A stretch of DNA of 64,000 bases from Sphingomonas sp. Leaf407 (GTDB lineage: Bacteria > Pseudomonadota > Alphaproteobacteria > Sphingomonadales > Sphingomonadaceae): the NCBI RefSeq assembly GCF_001425385.1, contig NZ_LMQO01000002.1:248001-312000 (forward strand). The letters run 5' to 3'. Positions 25,812 to 34,800 of the stretch are shown here, piece after piece. The position numbers and the translations under genes are program-made. The notes below the pieces were generated by a model, which was not told where the DNA came from, did no database searches, and was given only the letters and a program-made list of their open reading frames with translations. Position 1 is the first letter of the stretch, and each line of letters starts with the position of its first letter.

Positions 25812-26610
25812 ACCCCGACAATCCACGTTGCCGGTCGAGCGGCAGGACAAGGTCGGCCCGCGCCGGCATCTCGTGCAGGATCCAGCGCGTGAGCCGTTCG
25901 TAGTGTGCGACGAACCGCGCGACGCCCGCGCGGTCCATCAGCCCATCCGTGGGGCGGCCTTGCGCGATCAGCCGGCGGCGCAGTGTTTCCTCCTGTTCGG
26001 CGCGCCAGTCCGCCACGATCTCGAACCCCGGCGCGGCGAGCAGCACCAGCCGGTCGATCCGCGCGAACAACGCGGCATAATCGTGCGCCAGCGCCGCATC
26101 GACCGCGCGACGCCAGCGACCCTGCGCATCCTCGTCGCGCTCCAGCGTGTTGACCGGTTCGGCCAGCGCGGCCGACCCTTGCGGTCGCGCGCCGACGCAC
26201 CATCCCTCGAAGATCAGCAGGTCGAGCTTCGCTGGTGCTATCGGCCAGCATTCCACCGGTTCGGGTTCGTCGCGCGCCTTGTTGAACCGGGGCAGGGGCA
26301 CGCTGTGTCCGGCGCGGATCGCGTCGATCACCGCGATGCCGTGCGCCACGTCATGCGTCAGCGGCACGCCGCGCGTGCGCAGCAGCGGATGGATGGTGCG
26401 GGCGAGCGCGGCGCGTGCTTCTCCGCCCAGATACAGGTCGTCGAGCGACAGGATGGCGACGCGCCAGCCGTCCGCCGCCAGCCGCCCGGCCAGCGCGGCG
26501 GCCAGCGTCGACTTGCCCGATCCCTGCGCACCGCACAGGCCGAGGACCAGCGGCTCTCGCGCGCGCCAGTCGCGAACCCTGGCTTCCAGCCGTTCGAGTG
26601 ATCCGGTCAT
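25810..26610 (-). CDS. Glycerate 3-kinase-type P-loop kinase
   Basis: A 266-residue P-loop kinase with LVLGLCGAQGSGKSTLAAAL (Walker A), LSLDDLYL, LPRFNKARDEPEP and LLIFEGWCVGARP. This pattern is typical of the plant-type D-glycerate 3-kinase/TDA10 family. It would phosphorylate glycerate to 3-phosphoglycerate in the cytoplasm. ATG 26610 is preferred; the frame is open about 40 codons further into a palindromic repeat. It lies 161 bases downstream of the enoyl-CoA hydratase gene on the same strand and may be read together with that operon. If so, glycerate could be an end product of the unidentified CoA pathway; this is speculative. Confidence 0.82.
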   Translation of the reverse strand: MTGSLERLEARVRDWRAREPLVLGLCGAQGSGKSTLAAALAGRLAADGWRVAILSLDDLYLGGEARAALARTIHPLLRTRGVPLTHDVAHGIAVIDAIRAGHSVPLPRFNKARDEPEPVECWPIAPAKLDLLIFEGWCVGARPQGSAALAEPVNTLERDEDAQGRWRRAVDAALAHDYAALFARIDRLVLLAAPGFEIVADWRAEQEETLRRRLIAQGRPTDGLMDRAGVARFVAHYERLTRWILHEMPARADLVLPLDRQRGLSG

Positions 26611-26626
26611 CGCGTGGAGCCTATTT

Positions 26627-26758
26627 GAAAATTCGCGGTAGAGCGAATTTCGAGGCGGTGCCGGCCCGCTCCCCCGCCCATCCACCCACAGCGTATCCTG
26701 ATTGGGTGGACGGGCGGGAGAGCGGGCCGGCAACGCAAAATGCGTTCCGACGCATTTT
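26627..26758. repeat. Compound intergenic palindrome
   Basis: Three nested or adjacent dyads are visible. GAAAATTCGC/GCGAATTTC lies at 26627-26651. A long pair has arms of about 28 bases (26660-26688 and 26703-26731; inner part TCCACCCA/TGGGTGGA). AAAATGCGT/ACGCATTTT lies at 26737-26758. It separates the enoyl-CoA hydratase gene from the glycerate kinase gene. It is probably an interspersed repeat or a transcript-stabilising element. Confidence 0.65.
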
Positions 26759-26771
26759 CAAACCAGCCCTC

Positions 26772-27542
26772 TCAGCGTCGCCGGAACTCGGGGGCGCGCC
26801 GTTCGGCGAAGGCGGCGCGGCCTTCGCGTGCGTCGTCGGTCGCGAAACAGATCGCCTGGAGGTCGCGTTCATATTCGATCGCCTTGTCCCACGGCATGGA
26901 GAAGGCGGCGCGCAGGTTCAGCTTGGCGGTTTCGGCGGCGATCGGCGCGCGTGATGCTATGACGCCCGCGATCTCACAGGCGCGTGCCATCAGACGGTCG
27001 GGGGCGACGACCTCGCTCACCAGCCCCCATGCCAGCGCGCGATCGGCATCGATCATGTCGCCGGTCAGCAGCAGCATCGCCGCGTTCGACGGCCCGGCGG
27101 CATAGGCGAGCCCCGCCGCCATGCCGCCCCCGCCGATCCAGCCTAGCTTGATCTCGGGCGCGGCGAAGCGGGCGTTGGTCGATGCGATGCGGATGTCGCA
27201 CGCCATCGCGGTTTCCAGCCCGCCGCCCAGCGCATAGCCGTTGACCGCCGCGATCACCGGCTTGCGACAGGCGCGCAGCGCGTCGCAATAATCGGCACGG
27301 TTGCGGAAATCCCATGGCGTCGCATAGCCGTCGAGCGTGGTGATGTCCGATCCCGCGCTGAACGCCTTTTCGCCCGCCCCCGTCACCACCACCGCGCGTA
27401 CCGCGTCGGACCGGTTGCACTCGCCGACCGCCGCGACCAGCGCCTCGGCCATCGCCGGGGTCATCGCGTTCAGCTTGTGCGGCCGGTCGATCACGATCGT
27501 CGCGACGCGGTCGGCGATGGTGAAGCGCAGCTCGTCGGTCAT
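26772..27542 (-). CDS. Enoyl-CoA hydratase/isomerase family protein
   Basis: A 256-residue crotonase-fold protein. It has the oxyanion-hole segments GAGEKAFSAGSDITTL and AVNGYALGGGLETAMACDIRIAS, with a catalytic-type glutamate in FAAPEIKLGWIGGGG. It should act on an acyl-CoA, hydrating, dehydrating or isomerising it. ATG 27542 overlaps the solute-binding-protein stop as ATGA. It is the last gene of the five-gene overlapped operon starting at 31754. The companion CoA-transferase could supply its CoA thioester. There is no other fatty-acid oxidation gene nearby, so a sugar-derived acyl-CoA is suspected rather than beta-oxidation. Confidence 0.87.
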   Translation of the reverse strand: MTDELRFTIADRVATIVIDRPHKLNAMTPAMAEALVAAVGECNRSDAVRAVVVTGAGEKAFSAGSDITTLDGYATPWDFRNRADYCDALRACRKPVIAAVNGYALGGGLETAMACDIRIASTNARFAAPEIKLGWIGGGGMAAGLAYAAGPSNAAMLLLTGDMIDADRALAWGLVSEVVAPDRLMARACEIAGVIASRAPIAAETAKLNLRAAFSMPWDKAIEYERDLQAICFATDDAREGRAAFAERRAPEFRRR

Positions 27543-28633
27543 GTTTCCGCTCCGGGCAGGTGGTATCGGGAATACGCCGCATCGACCGTGTCGAGCACCG
27601 CGTCGGCCGTCAGGTCGCGCAGCAACCCGTCGCGGATCGCCGCCGATGCCGCCGTCTGGAACGCGATGGCATGGTCGTGGCGCGGACGGATCAGCGCCGC
27701 CTCGATCGTCGCGCGGGTCGCGCCATAGAATCCGCGCACGGCGGCATCGACCGCCGGATCGGTCCATGCCGAACGGAACGACGGCTGCCCGTCATGCGCC
27801 GGAATGAAACCGCGTTGCGCGGCGTCGGACAGCAGCCAGCGCAGATGGTCGAGCAGCTCGGGCGTGACCTTCGCACGGCGCGACACGGCGATGCCGGTGC
27901 CGCCCAGCGTCGATCCGATGCGCTTGGCCGTCGGCGCGTCGGCATAGCGGACCTGCCCGGCGGCGGCATAGTTCACATAGCCGTAGATCAGCGGACACAG
28001 CGCCGGACCGTCGCCCGCCGCCATCGCTTCGAGCAGCGCGATCGGGTTCATCGCCGCCGCCGCACGAGTCGCATCGCCGGTCAGCCGCGCCATCAGCGCC
28101 CACGCCTCACGGGCGAGCGCGCGGTCGACGAACCGGTCGCCCGGTCGCGTCGGCGCGTCGGCCAGCGCGCCGCAGATCGACTGGAACGTCAGCGCGGCAT
28201 GCGGTCCGGCCAGCGACAGCGCGACCGGGACCCGCTCGGCCAGCGCGACCACCGCCGCCCAGGTCGCCGGCACCGGTTCGGTCATATCGGTACGGATCGC
28301 CATGACCTGCGTCGCTGCATCAAGCGGCAGCGCCCAGTGCCGCCCGGCATAGCGATAGCTGGCCAGCGACGGCCCGATCGCCGCCTGCCCCCATGCCGCC
28401 AGTTCGTCGGCGGCGAACAGCGATTCCAGCGGGATCAGACAATCGGCCGCGACCGCCTCGCCGACATGCGGATGGTCGAGCACCACCAGATCATACGCTG
28501 CGCACTGCTCGGCGATGGAGCGCGACTCGAACCCCTCCAGTGGGTGCTTGTCCCATGCGATCAGCGTGCCGCCCGCCGCCGCCAGCGCGTTGTAGCCGCG
28601 CGGATGGTCCCAGGTCAGGCCGCGAACGCTCAT
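27539..28633 (-). CDS. Solute-binding-protein fold, no signal peptide
   Basis: A 364-residue protein resembling extracellular solute-binding proteins of ABC sugar transporters (family 1). Examples are MSVRGLTWDHPRGYNAL at the start and VVLDHPHVGEAVAADCLIPLESLF, LPLDAATQVMAIRTD and GTGIAVSRRAKVTPE further on. It starts directly with the mature fold: there is no signal peptide, lipoprotein cysteine or Tat motif, and no in-frame room for one because ATGA overlaps link it to both neighbours. No permease or ATPase gene is in the operon or window. A cytoplasmic ligand-binding or chaperone-like role for the pathway substrate is possible; the function is unknown. Confidence 0.75.
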   Translation of the reverse strand: MSVRGLTWDHPRGYNALAAAGGTLIAWDKHPLEGFESRSIAEQCAAYDLVVLDHPHVGEAVAADCLIPLESLFAADELAAWGQAAIGPSLASYRYAGRHWALPLDAATQVMAIRTDMTEPVPATWAAVVALAERVPVALSLAGPHAALTFQSICGALADAPTRPGDRFVDRALAREAWALMARLTGDATRAAAAMNPIALLEAMAAGDGPALCPLIYGYVNYAAAGQVRYADAPTAKRIGSTLGGTGIAVSRRAKVTPELLDHLRWLLSDAAQRGFIPAHDGQPSFRSAWTDPAVDAAVRGFYGATRATIEAALIRPRHDHAIAFQTAASAAIRDGLLRDLTADAVLDTVDAAYSRYHLPGAET

Positions 28634-29820
28634 GCGTGCTGCCGCACGACGCCGGATTCGATCAGCCGGTTGATCGCCGCGCCATCCAGCCCCAGCTCGC
28701 CCAGCACCTCGCGGCTGTGCTCGCCCACCAGCGGCGCGCCGCGTGCGATCGTGGAGGGGGTTTTCGAAAAGCGGATCGGGAAGCCCGGCGTCTTGACCCG
28801 CCCTTCGGTTGGGTGGTCATATTCGACGAAGGTGCCGTTGTGGCGGATCTGCGGATCGTCGACCAGATCGGCATAGCCATAGACCGGCCCCGCCCAAATA
28901 TCGACCGCGCGGAACCGTTCGAGCCATTCGGCGCTGGTCGCCGACGGCAGCGCCGCCTTGACCCGCGCGAAGATCGCATCGCGGTGCGTCCAGCTATCGC
29001 GTTCGTCGTCGAGGTCGGCGAAGAACGGATCGCCGAGCAACGCGCCCAGTTTCCTGAGCGGGGCCATCGCCAGCGTGATATAGCCGTCGCTGGTCGCGAA
29101 GACGCCGTACGGCGCGCGGATATAGCTGTGGGCATGGGCTTCGGCCGAGCGGGTCTGCGGCTTGTTGCCGATGGTGAACACCGACAGTTCCTGCATCTGG
29201 ATGGTGGTGATCGCGTCGAGCATGTTGATCTGCACCAACTGCCCCTCACCGGTGCGCTCGCGGTGGAACAGCGCGGCCAGCGCGCCTTCGAACGCCGAAT
29301 AGGCGGTGACGGCATCGACCAGATATTGCCCGGCGGGGGTCGGCGGCTCGCCCTCCGCCCCGGCCGACAGCATCGCGCCCGACATGCCCTGCAACAACAG
29401 GTCCTGTCCGGGATAGCTGCGATACGGCCCGTCCTCGCCATAGCCCGACATCGAGACATAGATCAGCCGCGGGTTGATCGCCGACAGCGTGGCATAGTCG
29501 ACGCCCAGCCGTTCGGCGACGCCGGGGCGATAGTTCTGGAGGAACACGTCGGCGGTCTTGACCATTTCGAGCAGCAGCGCCTTGCCCTCCGCCGCCTTCA
29601 GATCGACCGCGAACGAGCGCTTGTTGCGGTTGAGCGACAGGAACGACACGTTGATGAGGTTGCCGGTCGCCCCGCCGGCCGAGGCATGACGCTGCCATTC
29701 GCCCGAAGTCGGTTCGACCTTCACCACATCGGCGCCCAGATCGCCCAGCCGCTGCGCCGCGAACGGCCCGGCCATCGCGATCGAACAGTCGAGCACGCGG
29801 ATGCCCTTCAGGATAGTCAT
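28630..29820 (-). CDS. CaiB/BaiF family (class III) CoA-transferase
   Basis: A 396-residue class III CoA-transferase, with LKGIRVLDCSIAMAGPFAAQRLGDLGADVVKVE at the N-terminus, NRNKRSFAVDL, and QNYRPGVAERLGVD. The catalytic-type aspartate lies in GQYLVDAVTAY (D169), the same number as in formyl-CoA transferase. These enzymes move CoA between carboxylic acids. The stop overlaps the next gene as ATGA, and the gene starts 12 bases after the SDR. Its acid substrate is unknown; a sugar acid released from the pectic glycan is inferred from the locus and the shared operator upstream. Confidence 0.87.
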   Translation of the reverse strand: MTILKGIRVLDCSIAMAGPFAAQRLGDLGADVVKVEPTSGEWQRHASAGGATGNLINVSFLSLNRNKRSFAVDLKAAEGKALLLEMVKTADVFLQNYRPGVAERLGVDYATLSAINPRLIYVSMSGYGEDGPYRSYPGQDLLLQGMSGAMLSAGAEGEPPTPAGQYLVDAVTAYSAFEGALAALFHRERTGEGQLVQINMLDAITTIQMQELSVFTIGNKPQTRSAEAHAHSYIRAPYGVFATSDGYITLAMAPLRKLGALLGDPFFADLDDERDSWTHRDAIFARVKAALPSATSAEWLERFRAVDIWAGPVYGYADLVDDPQIRHNGTFVEYDHPTEGRVKTPGFPIRFSKTPSTIARGAPLVGEHSREVLGELGLDGAAINRLIESGVVRQHA

Positions 29821-29832
29821 AGGATCGGTCCT

Positions 29833-30579
29833 TCAGGCCATGACCCAGCCGCCGTTGACGTGCAGCGTCTGGCCGGTGATGAAACTCGCCTCGTCGGCGG
29901 CGAAAAAGGCGATGGCCGCGGCGATGTCGGCGGCGGTCCCGCGCCGCTTGATCGCCTGCGCGTCGAGCACCATGCGGTTGTACCCGTCCGGGTCGGGGTG
30001 GATCGCCTCGGCATCGGTCGGAAAGGCACCGGGCGCGATCGCGTTGACGGTGACGCCATACGGGCCGAACTCGCGCGCCCATGCCCGCGTCAACCCAACC
30101 AGCGCACCCTTCGACGCGACATAGGGCGACAGGTTCGCCCAGCCGCCCGAAATGGTGATGCTGGCGATGTTGACGATCCGCCCGAAACCGCGCGCGCGCA
30201 TCCCCGGCAGCGCCGCCTGTACCGCGACGATCCCGGCATCGACGTTCACCCGCTGGACGAACTGATGCTCCTCGATCGAATAGTCCTCGAACGGTTTCGA
30301 CGGATAGACGGCGGCGTTGTTGACCACCACGTCGATACCGCCCAACTCGGCGATCAACCGGTTCAGCTCGGCGCGCAAGCCGGCGAGATCGGACAGGTCG
30401 ACGGTCGATACCACCAGCCGCCCGGTGTCGACGGCGCTTGCCGCATCGCGCAGCTTCGCGACCTTGGCGGGATCATTGTCGATCGCGATCACGGTCGCCC
30501 CGCGCCGCATCAGCAGCAAGGTCGTGTCGAGCCCCAGCCCGCCCGCCGCGCCGGTATAGAGAATGGTGCGACCGATCAC
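29833..30579 (-). CDS. Short-chain dehydrogenase/reductase of the CoA operon
   Basis: A 248-residue classical SDR. It has TGAAGGLGLDT (cofactor loop), AIDNDPAKV (acidic NAD-type residue), NNAAVYPSKPF, IASITIS, the catalytic YVASK, and the FITGQTLHVNGGW ending. It likely oxidises a hydroxyl of a sugar, lactone or sugar acid before CoA activation. Start GTG 30579 overlaps the DUF4432 stop as GTGA. It is distinct from the SDR at 13154-13882, to which it is only generally similar, so a separate substrate is expected. Confidence 0.83.
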   Translation of the reverse strand: MIGRTILYTGAAGGLGLDTTLLLMRRGATVIAIDNDPAKVAKLRDAASAVDTGRLVVSTVDLSDLAGLRAELNRLIAELGGIDVVVNNAAVYPSKPFEDYSIEEHQFVQRVNVDAGIVAVQAALPGMRARGFGRIVNIASITISGGWANLSPYVASKGALVGLTRAWAREFGPYGVTVNAIAPGAFPTDAEAIHPDPDGYNRMVLDAQAIKRRGTAADIAAAIAFFAADEASFITGQTLHVNGGWVMA

Positions 30580-31754
30580 GATCGCCCCTCGATCGGCGGG
30601 AAGATGCCGCTGGGCTGTGGGTATTCTTCGTCCGGCTGGCGCGCGACCGCTTCGATGCGGGCGACGGCACCTGCCACCGCCGCAGCATCGGGCAGCAGCC
30701 GCAGCACGGTGTCGTACCGCCGCTCTTGCCCATGTTCCAGTTCGATCAGCTCGCCGCGATCACGCGCGAAATCCTTGCCCATGACGTGGTTGGTCGATGG
30801 CTCGATGCCCAGCGCATAATGGCCGGCGTGGAAATTCTGCCACTGGTACATCGCCGGGAACTGGGCCTTCAGCGTCTCCACCTCGAAGCCGAAGCCGATC
30901 GCCTCGTTGACTAGCGCGACGTTGACCCGGCCTTGGGAATCGACGGCCATGTCGTGCTGCCACACCTGTTCGTGGAAATCGGCGATCGGGGCGGGGGCGG
31001 TGCGATAGCCCACCCCTTGCGCGTCATACTGGTCGGCGTGCGCTGCCCAGATCACGTCGCGGATCGGCGCGACATAGCGCGCGCCCTGCGCCAGCACCGG
31101 ATGGCCAACGTTGATATGATAGCAATACATGTGCGGCGTGCGATAGAAACCGTGGTTGACCACGCGGTCGTGCAGCCGGATCTCGTCCCCGCCGACATCG
31201 GCCTCGATCCGGCGGATCAGGTGCAAGTCCTCGCCGAACACCGTCGATTGCTGCACCACGCCTTCGGCCCACAACACGCAGTCGTCGCCGTCCCAGCGCT
31301 CGCCGTAACCGGTCAGTCGCGCCGGGATCGTGCCGATGCGGCCGTGGAGCGACGACGACACCTTGGTGCGGGGGCCGTAATGATAATGGCCGGCCGGATC
31401 GTCGTGCATGAACAGCGTGTGGTCGAGGCCGCAGGTGATGTTCAGCCCCGACATCGACCGGAACCAGCCGAGCCCGCCCTCGCCCTCATAGTCGTGCAGG
31501 CCGGGGTGGCGGAACCCGGAAGGCGAATGCCACCCCACCGCGCGCCCGGCGTGTTCGCACTCGGCGATGTCCATCGCCCGGTCGACCAGCACGGTGAAGC
31601 GCAGCCCGGTGCCGGTCCGGAATTCGAGCTGGCGGATACCGCGCTCCACCCCGTCGCCCAGCGTCGACAGCCGCACGCCGGCAAACTGCGACAATGCCCC
31701 GGTCCGGGTCGCCAGCGTCCGCCGCGACATCGTCTCGCCGAACAGCGTGACCAC
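30576..31754 (-). CDS. DUF4432 family protein (aldose 1-epimerase-like)
   Basis: A 392-residue beta-sandwich protein of the DUF4432 group, related to galactose mutarotase. Landmarks are LVDRAMDIAECEHAGRAVGWHSPSGF, GGLGWFRSMSGLNITCGLDH, HMYCYHINVGHPVL and ALGIEPSTNHVMG, all rich in histidines of the kind used by aldose epimerases. It has no signal peptide. Start GTG 31754 has GGAG seven bases upstream. It heads the overlapped operon through to the enoyl-CoA hydratase, and operator copy 6 sits 18 bases before the start codon. A role in anomer or epimer conversion of the pathway sugar is inferred. Confidence 0.82.
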   Translation of the reverse strand: MVTLFGETMSRRTLATRTGALSQFAGVRLSTLGDGVERGIRQLEFRTGTGLRFTVLVDRAMDIAECEHAGRAVGWHSPSGFRHPGLHDYEGEGGLGWFRSMSGLNITCGLDHTLFMHDDPAGHYHYGPRTKVSSSLHGRIGTIPARLTGYGERWDGDDCVLWAEGVVQQSTVFGEDLHLIRRIEADVGGDEIRLHDRVVNHGFYRTPHMYCYHINVGHPVLAQGARYVAPIRDVIWAAHADQYDAQGVGYRTAPAPIADFHEQVWQHDMAVDSQGRVNVALVNEAIGFGFEVETLKAQFPAMYQWQNFHAGHYALGIEPSTNHVMGKDFARDRGELIELEHGQERRYDTVLRLLPDAAAVAGAVARIEAVARQPDEEYPQPSGIFPPIEGRS

Positions 31755-31771
31755 CCTGCCTCTCCTATATC

Positions 31772-31787
31772 ATAAGACGTATGATGT
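31772..31787. promoter_or_regulatory. FadR-type operator candidate, copy 6
   Basis: ATAAGACGTATGATGT lies 18 bases upstream of the DUF4432 start and 23 bases from the end of the GH78 gene. An inner dyad ATCAT/ATGAT (31770-31786) is visible. It would place the whole CoA-transferase operon under the locus regulator. Confidence 0.7.
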
Positions 31788-31809
31788 TTAACTAGTGTAT
31801 CCGCGATCG

Positions 31810-34800
31810 TCAATCGTCGATCGCGAAGGTCCAGTCGCCCGATCCGATGCCGAACCGCACCACGTCATCGGTTTCGCGCAGGTCGTGGATGGCGGGATGG
31901 TCGCGCAGCGCGCGGCCGCCCTCGCGCCACATGCGGCGCATCGGCAGTTCGACCTCGGCGGTGGCGTTGGCCGGAACGGAAAGCGCCAGCGCGGTGAGCC
32001 CGTCGGCGTCGCCCTGCGTCCGCGTCGCGATTCGCCCGACGCAGGAATCATAGCGGGCCTCGACCCGGCCGATCCCCGGCAGCCACAGCGGCCGCACCGC
32101 GATCCGGCGGAACCCCGGCGCGGCGGGCGCGATCCCGGCGAGCCGGCGATAGAAGAAGCCGACCACCGCGCCGAAGGCGTAATGATTGTAGCTGTTCATC
32201 GCGATGTCGCCGGTATCGCCGTTCCACCGCTCCCACACGCTGGTCGCACCCTGCGCCGCCATATAGCCCCAGCCCGGATAGCCGGTCTGGAGCAACAGCG
32301 CCTCGACTTCGGCCAGCAGCCCGGCATCGGCCAGCACGTCGAGCAGATAGGGCGTGCCGAGAAACCCGGTCGACAGCGTCATGCCCCGTGCGCGAATATC
32401 GTCGGCCAGCACGCGCGCGGCGGCGGCGCGCCGCTCCGGCGGCACCAGCCCCATGTGCAGCGCCAGCACCTGCCCGGTCTGGCTACCGTTGCCGACCCTG
32501 CCGCCCTGGCCGCCATATTCGGCGGCGAACGCAGCGCCCACCCGCCGGCGCAGCGCGCGATAGTCCGCCGCCTCGGCGTGCCGCCCGGTCGCGTCGGCCA
32601 TCGCCGCCATCAGATCGGCGGTCCATGCCCAATAGGCGGTGGCGCACAGCCCGCGCGGCGTCGTCTCGTCGTCGGGCTTCACCGCGTCGACCGACAGCCA
32701 GTCGCCGAGATCGAGCCCGCGATCGTGACGCCACACGCCATCAGGGTTGGCGGCGGCGACATGCGCCATCCACCGTGTCATCGCCGTCCAGTTCTCGTCG
32801 ATGACCGCCGTGTCGCCGTAGCGCTGCCACAGTTGATACGGCAGGATCACGCCCGCTTCGCTCCACCCGGCGGTGACGACGTGCGGGTAGGACTGCGGCT
32901 GCGGCACGACGATGGGATAGCCGCCGTCGGCGCGCTGGGCGGCGCGGACGTCGATCAGGAAGCGGCGCAGGAAGGGGGCAACCTCCATGTTGAACGCCGC
33001 GGCGTCGAGGAACACCTGAATATCGCCCATCCACCCCATGCGTTCGTCGCGCTGCGGGCAATCGGTCGGCACGGCGAAGAAGTTCGACCGCTGGCTCCAC
33101 AGCGCGTTGTGCCAGATCGTCTGCAACAGCGGCGCATCGGCGAAGCGCATCGCGCCGGTGATGCGGCAATCGCTGTGGACGACGATGCCGACGACATCCT
33201 CCACAGCCGGTACGCCCGGATAGCCCTCGACCTCGACATAGCGGAAGCCGTGATAGGTGAACGAGGGTTCGAAGCGTTCGCGCGCCCCGGTCCCCGCCAG
33301 AATGAACCGGTCGGTCGCGCGGGCGAGGCGCAGATTGGCCATGTCGACCGTGCCGTCGTCGCCGAGCAGTTCGGCGAACCGCGCGGTGATCGTCGTGCCT
33401 GCCGCGCCTTTGGCGGCGATCCGTACCCAGCCCGAGAAATTCTGCCCGAAATCGAACACGAACCGGCCCGGCACCGGCTCGGCGACGCTCACCGCGCGTC
33501 GTTCCTCCACCGCGCGCAGCGGCGGCGAGACGAGCGGCAGCAGCGCGGCATCCGGCGCGGTGCCGATGGCGGCGGTGGCCCAGCCCGAATCGTCGAACCC
33601 GGCATGATCCCATCCCGTGATCGTCCGGCGCGCGTCGACCGTCTCGCCGTCGTAGATTTCCGACCGCACGATCGGGGAGGGGGCGATGCGCCAGCCGGGA
33701 CCGGTCAAGATCCGCTGCGTGGTGCCATCGGCGTAATCGATGTGCAGTTCGGCGCGCACCCGGCGCGGGGCGGGGCCGAACGCATAGCGTTCGATCCGCC
33801 AGCCGAACGGGCTGGCATACCATCCGTCGCCGACCGTCAGTCCGATGGCGTTGTCGCCCGGTACGATCAGCGCGGTAACGTCGACGCTCTCGTAGAAGAC
33901 ATGGGCATCGGCGACGCTGATTTCGGGGGAGAGGATCGCGTCCGACACCCGTTGCCCGTTGATCGTCGCGATATGGCTGCCGAGCGCGGTCGCATATAGG
34001 CGCGCGGCGACGATCCCGCCGCGCGCGACGAAGTCGTGGCGCAGCAGCATCGCGGGTTCGGCCGGGCGCGGATCGTTGCGGGCGTTCGATCCGCTCGGCA
34101 CCGCGCGGGGCCAGTCGCCCGCGTCGAATGCCGCGTCCCGCCACCCCGCCGGCGGATCGGGCAGCACCCGCCAGTCGGGGCCGCTGACGATGCGCTCGAT
34201 GCGGCCGTCGGCGTGGTGCAGGCGGATCAGGCTGGCGAACGCACCGCCATCGACCGGGAAGAAGCCGGTGACATCGGCGTCGACCGCGACGCAGATGCTG
34301 GCCCGGCCGGGACGCAGCATCGCCACGACGGGAGCGAGCGATCCCCAGAACGGCAGCGGACTGTCATATCCCCATGGCTGGTCGAGCGCTGCGGCCACGC
34401 CATCGACCCACACGCCACGCAGATGATCCTTGCCGGCGACCCATAGCTCGGCATGCACCACGTCGGGCGGGACGATGAGGTCGAGGCGGAAGCCGTGCGG
34501 GCGCGGGTCGAGCGCGGTGTCGCTCCACACCCATGCCATGCCCGCCGCGCGGTCGGCGGCGGCGATTTCGTCCTCCGCCTCGATCCAGTCGGCGCGCCAT
34601 GTGTCGAACAGGCCCGCCTCGAACCATGCCGGCGGGGAGCATGCCGTGCGCCCGTCGATCGTGGCGATCTCGACCGACCACGACACCCGTCGCCGGGGGC
34701 GAAGCGGCGGGCCGCCATAGGCGATGGCGAAACCGGCATCGGACGCGATGTCGCCGCTGTCCCACACGACGGCCCCGTCCGCTTCGGCGCGGATGCGGTA

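Noticed and set aside
28393..30819. A plus-strand open frame of about 800 codons opposite the CoA-transferase operon
   Set aside because: Composition is that of an antisense shadow, and the minus-strand genes are complete, overlapping and family-matched.
31795..33999. A plus-strand open frame of about 730 codons opposite the rhamnosidase gene
   Set aside because: Antisense shadow of GH78; no recognisable motifs.
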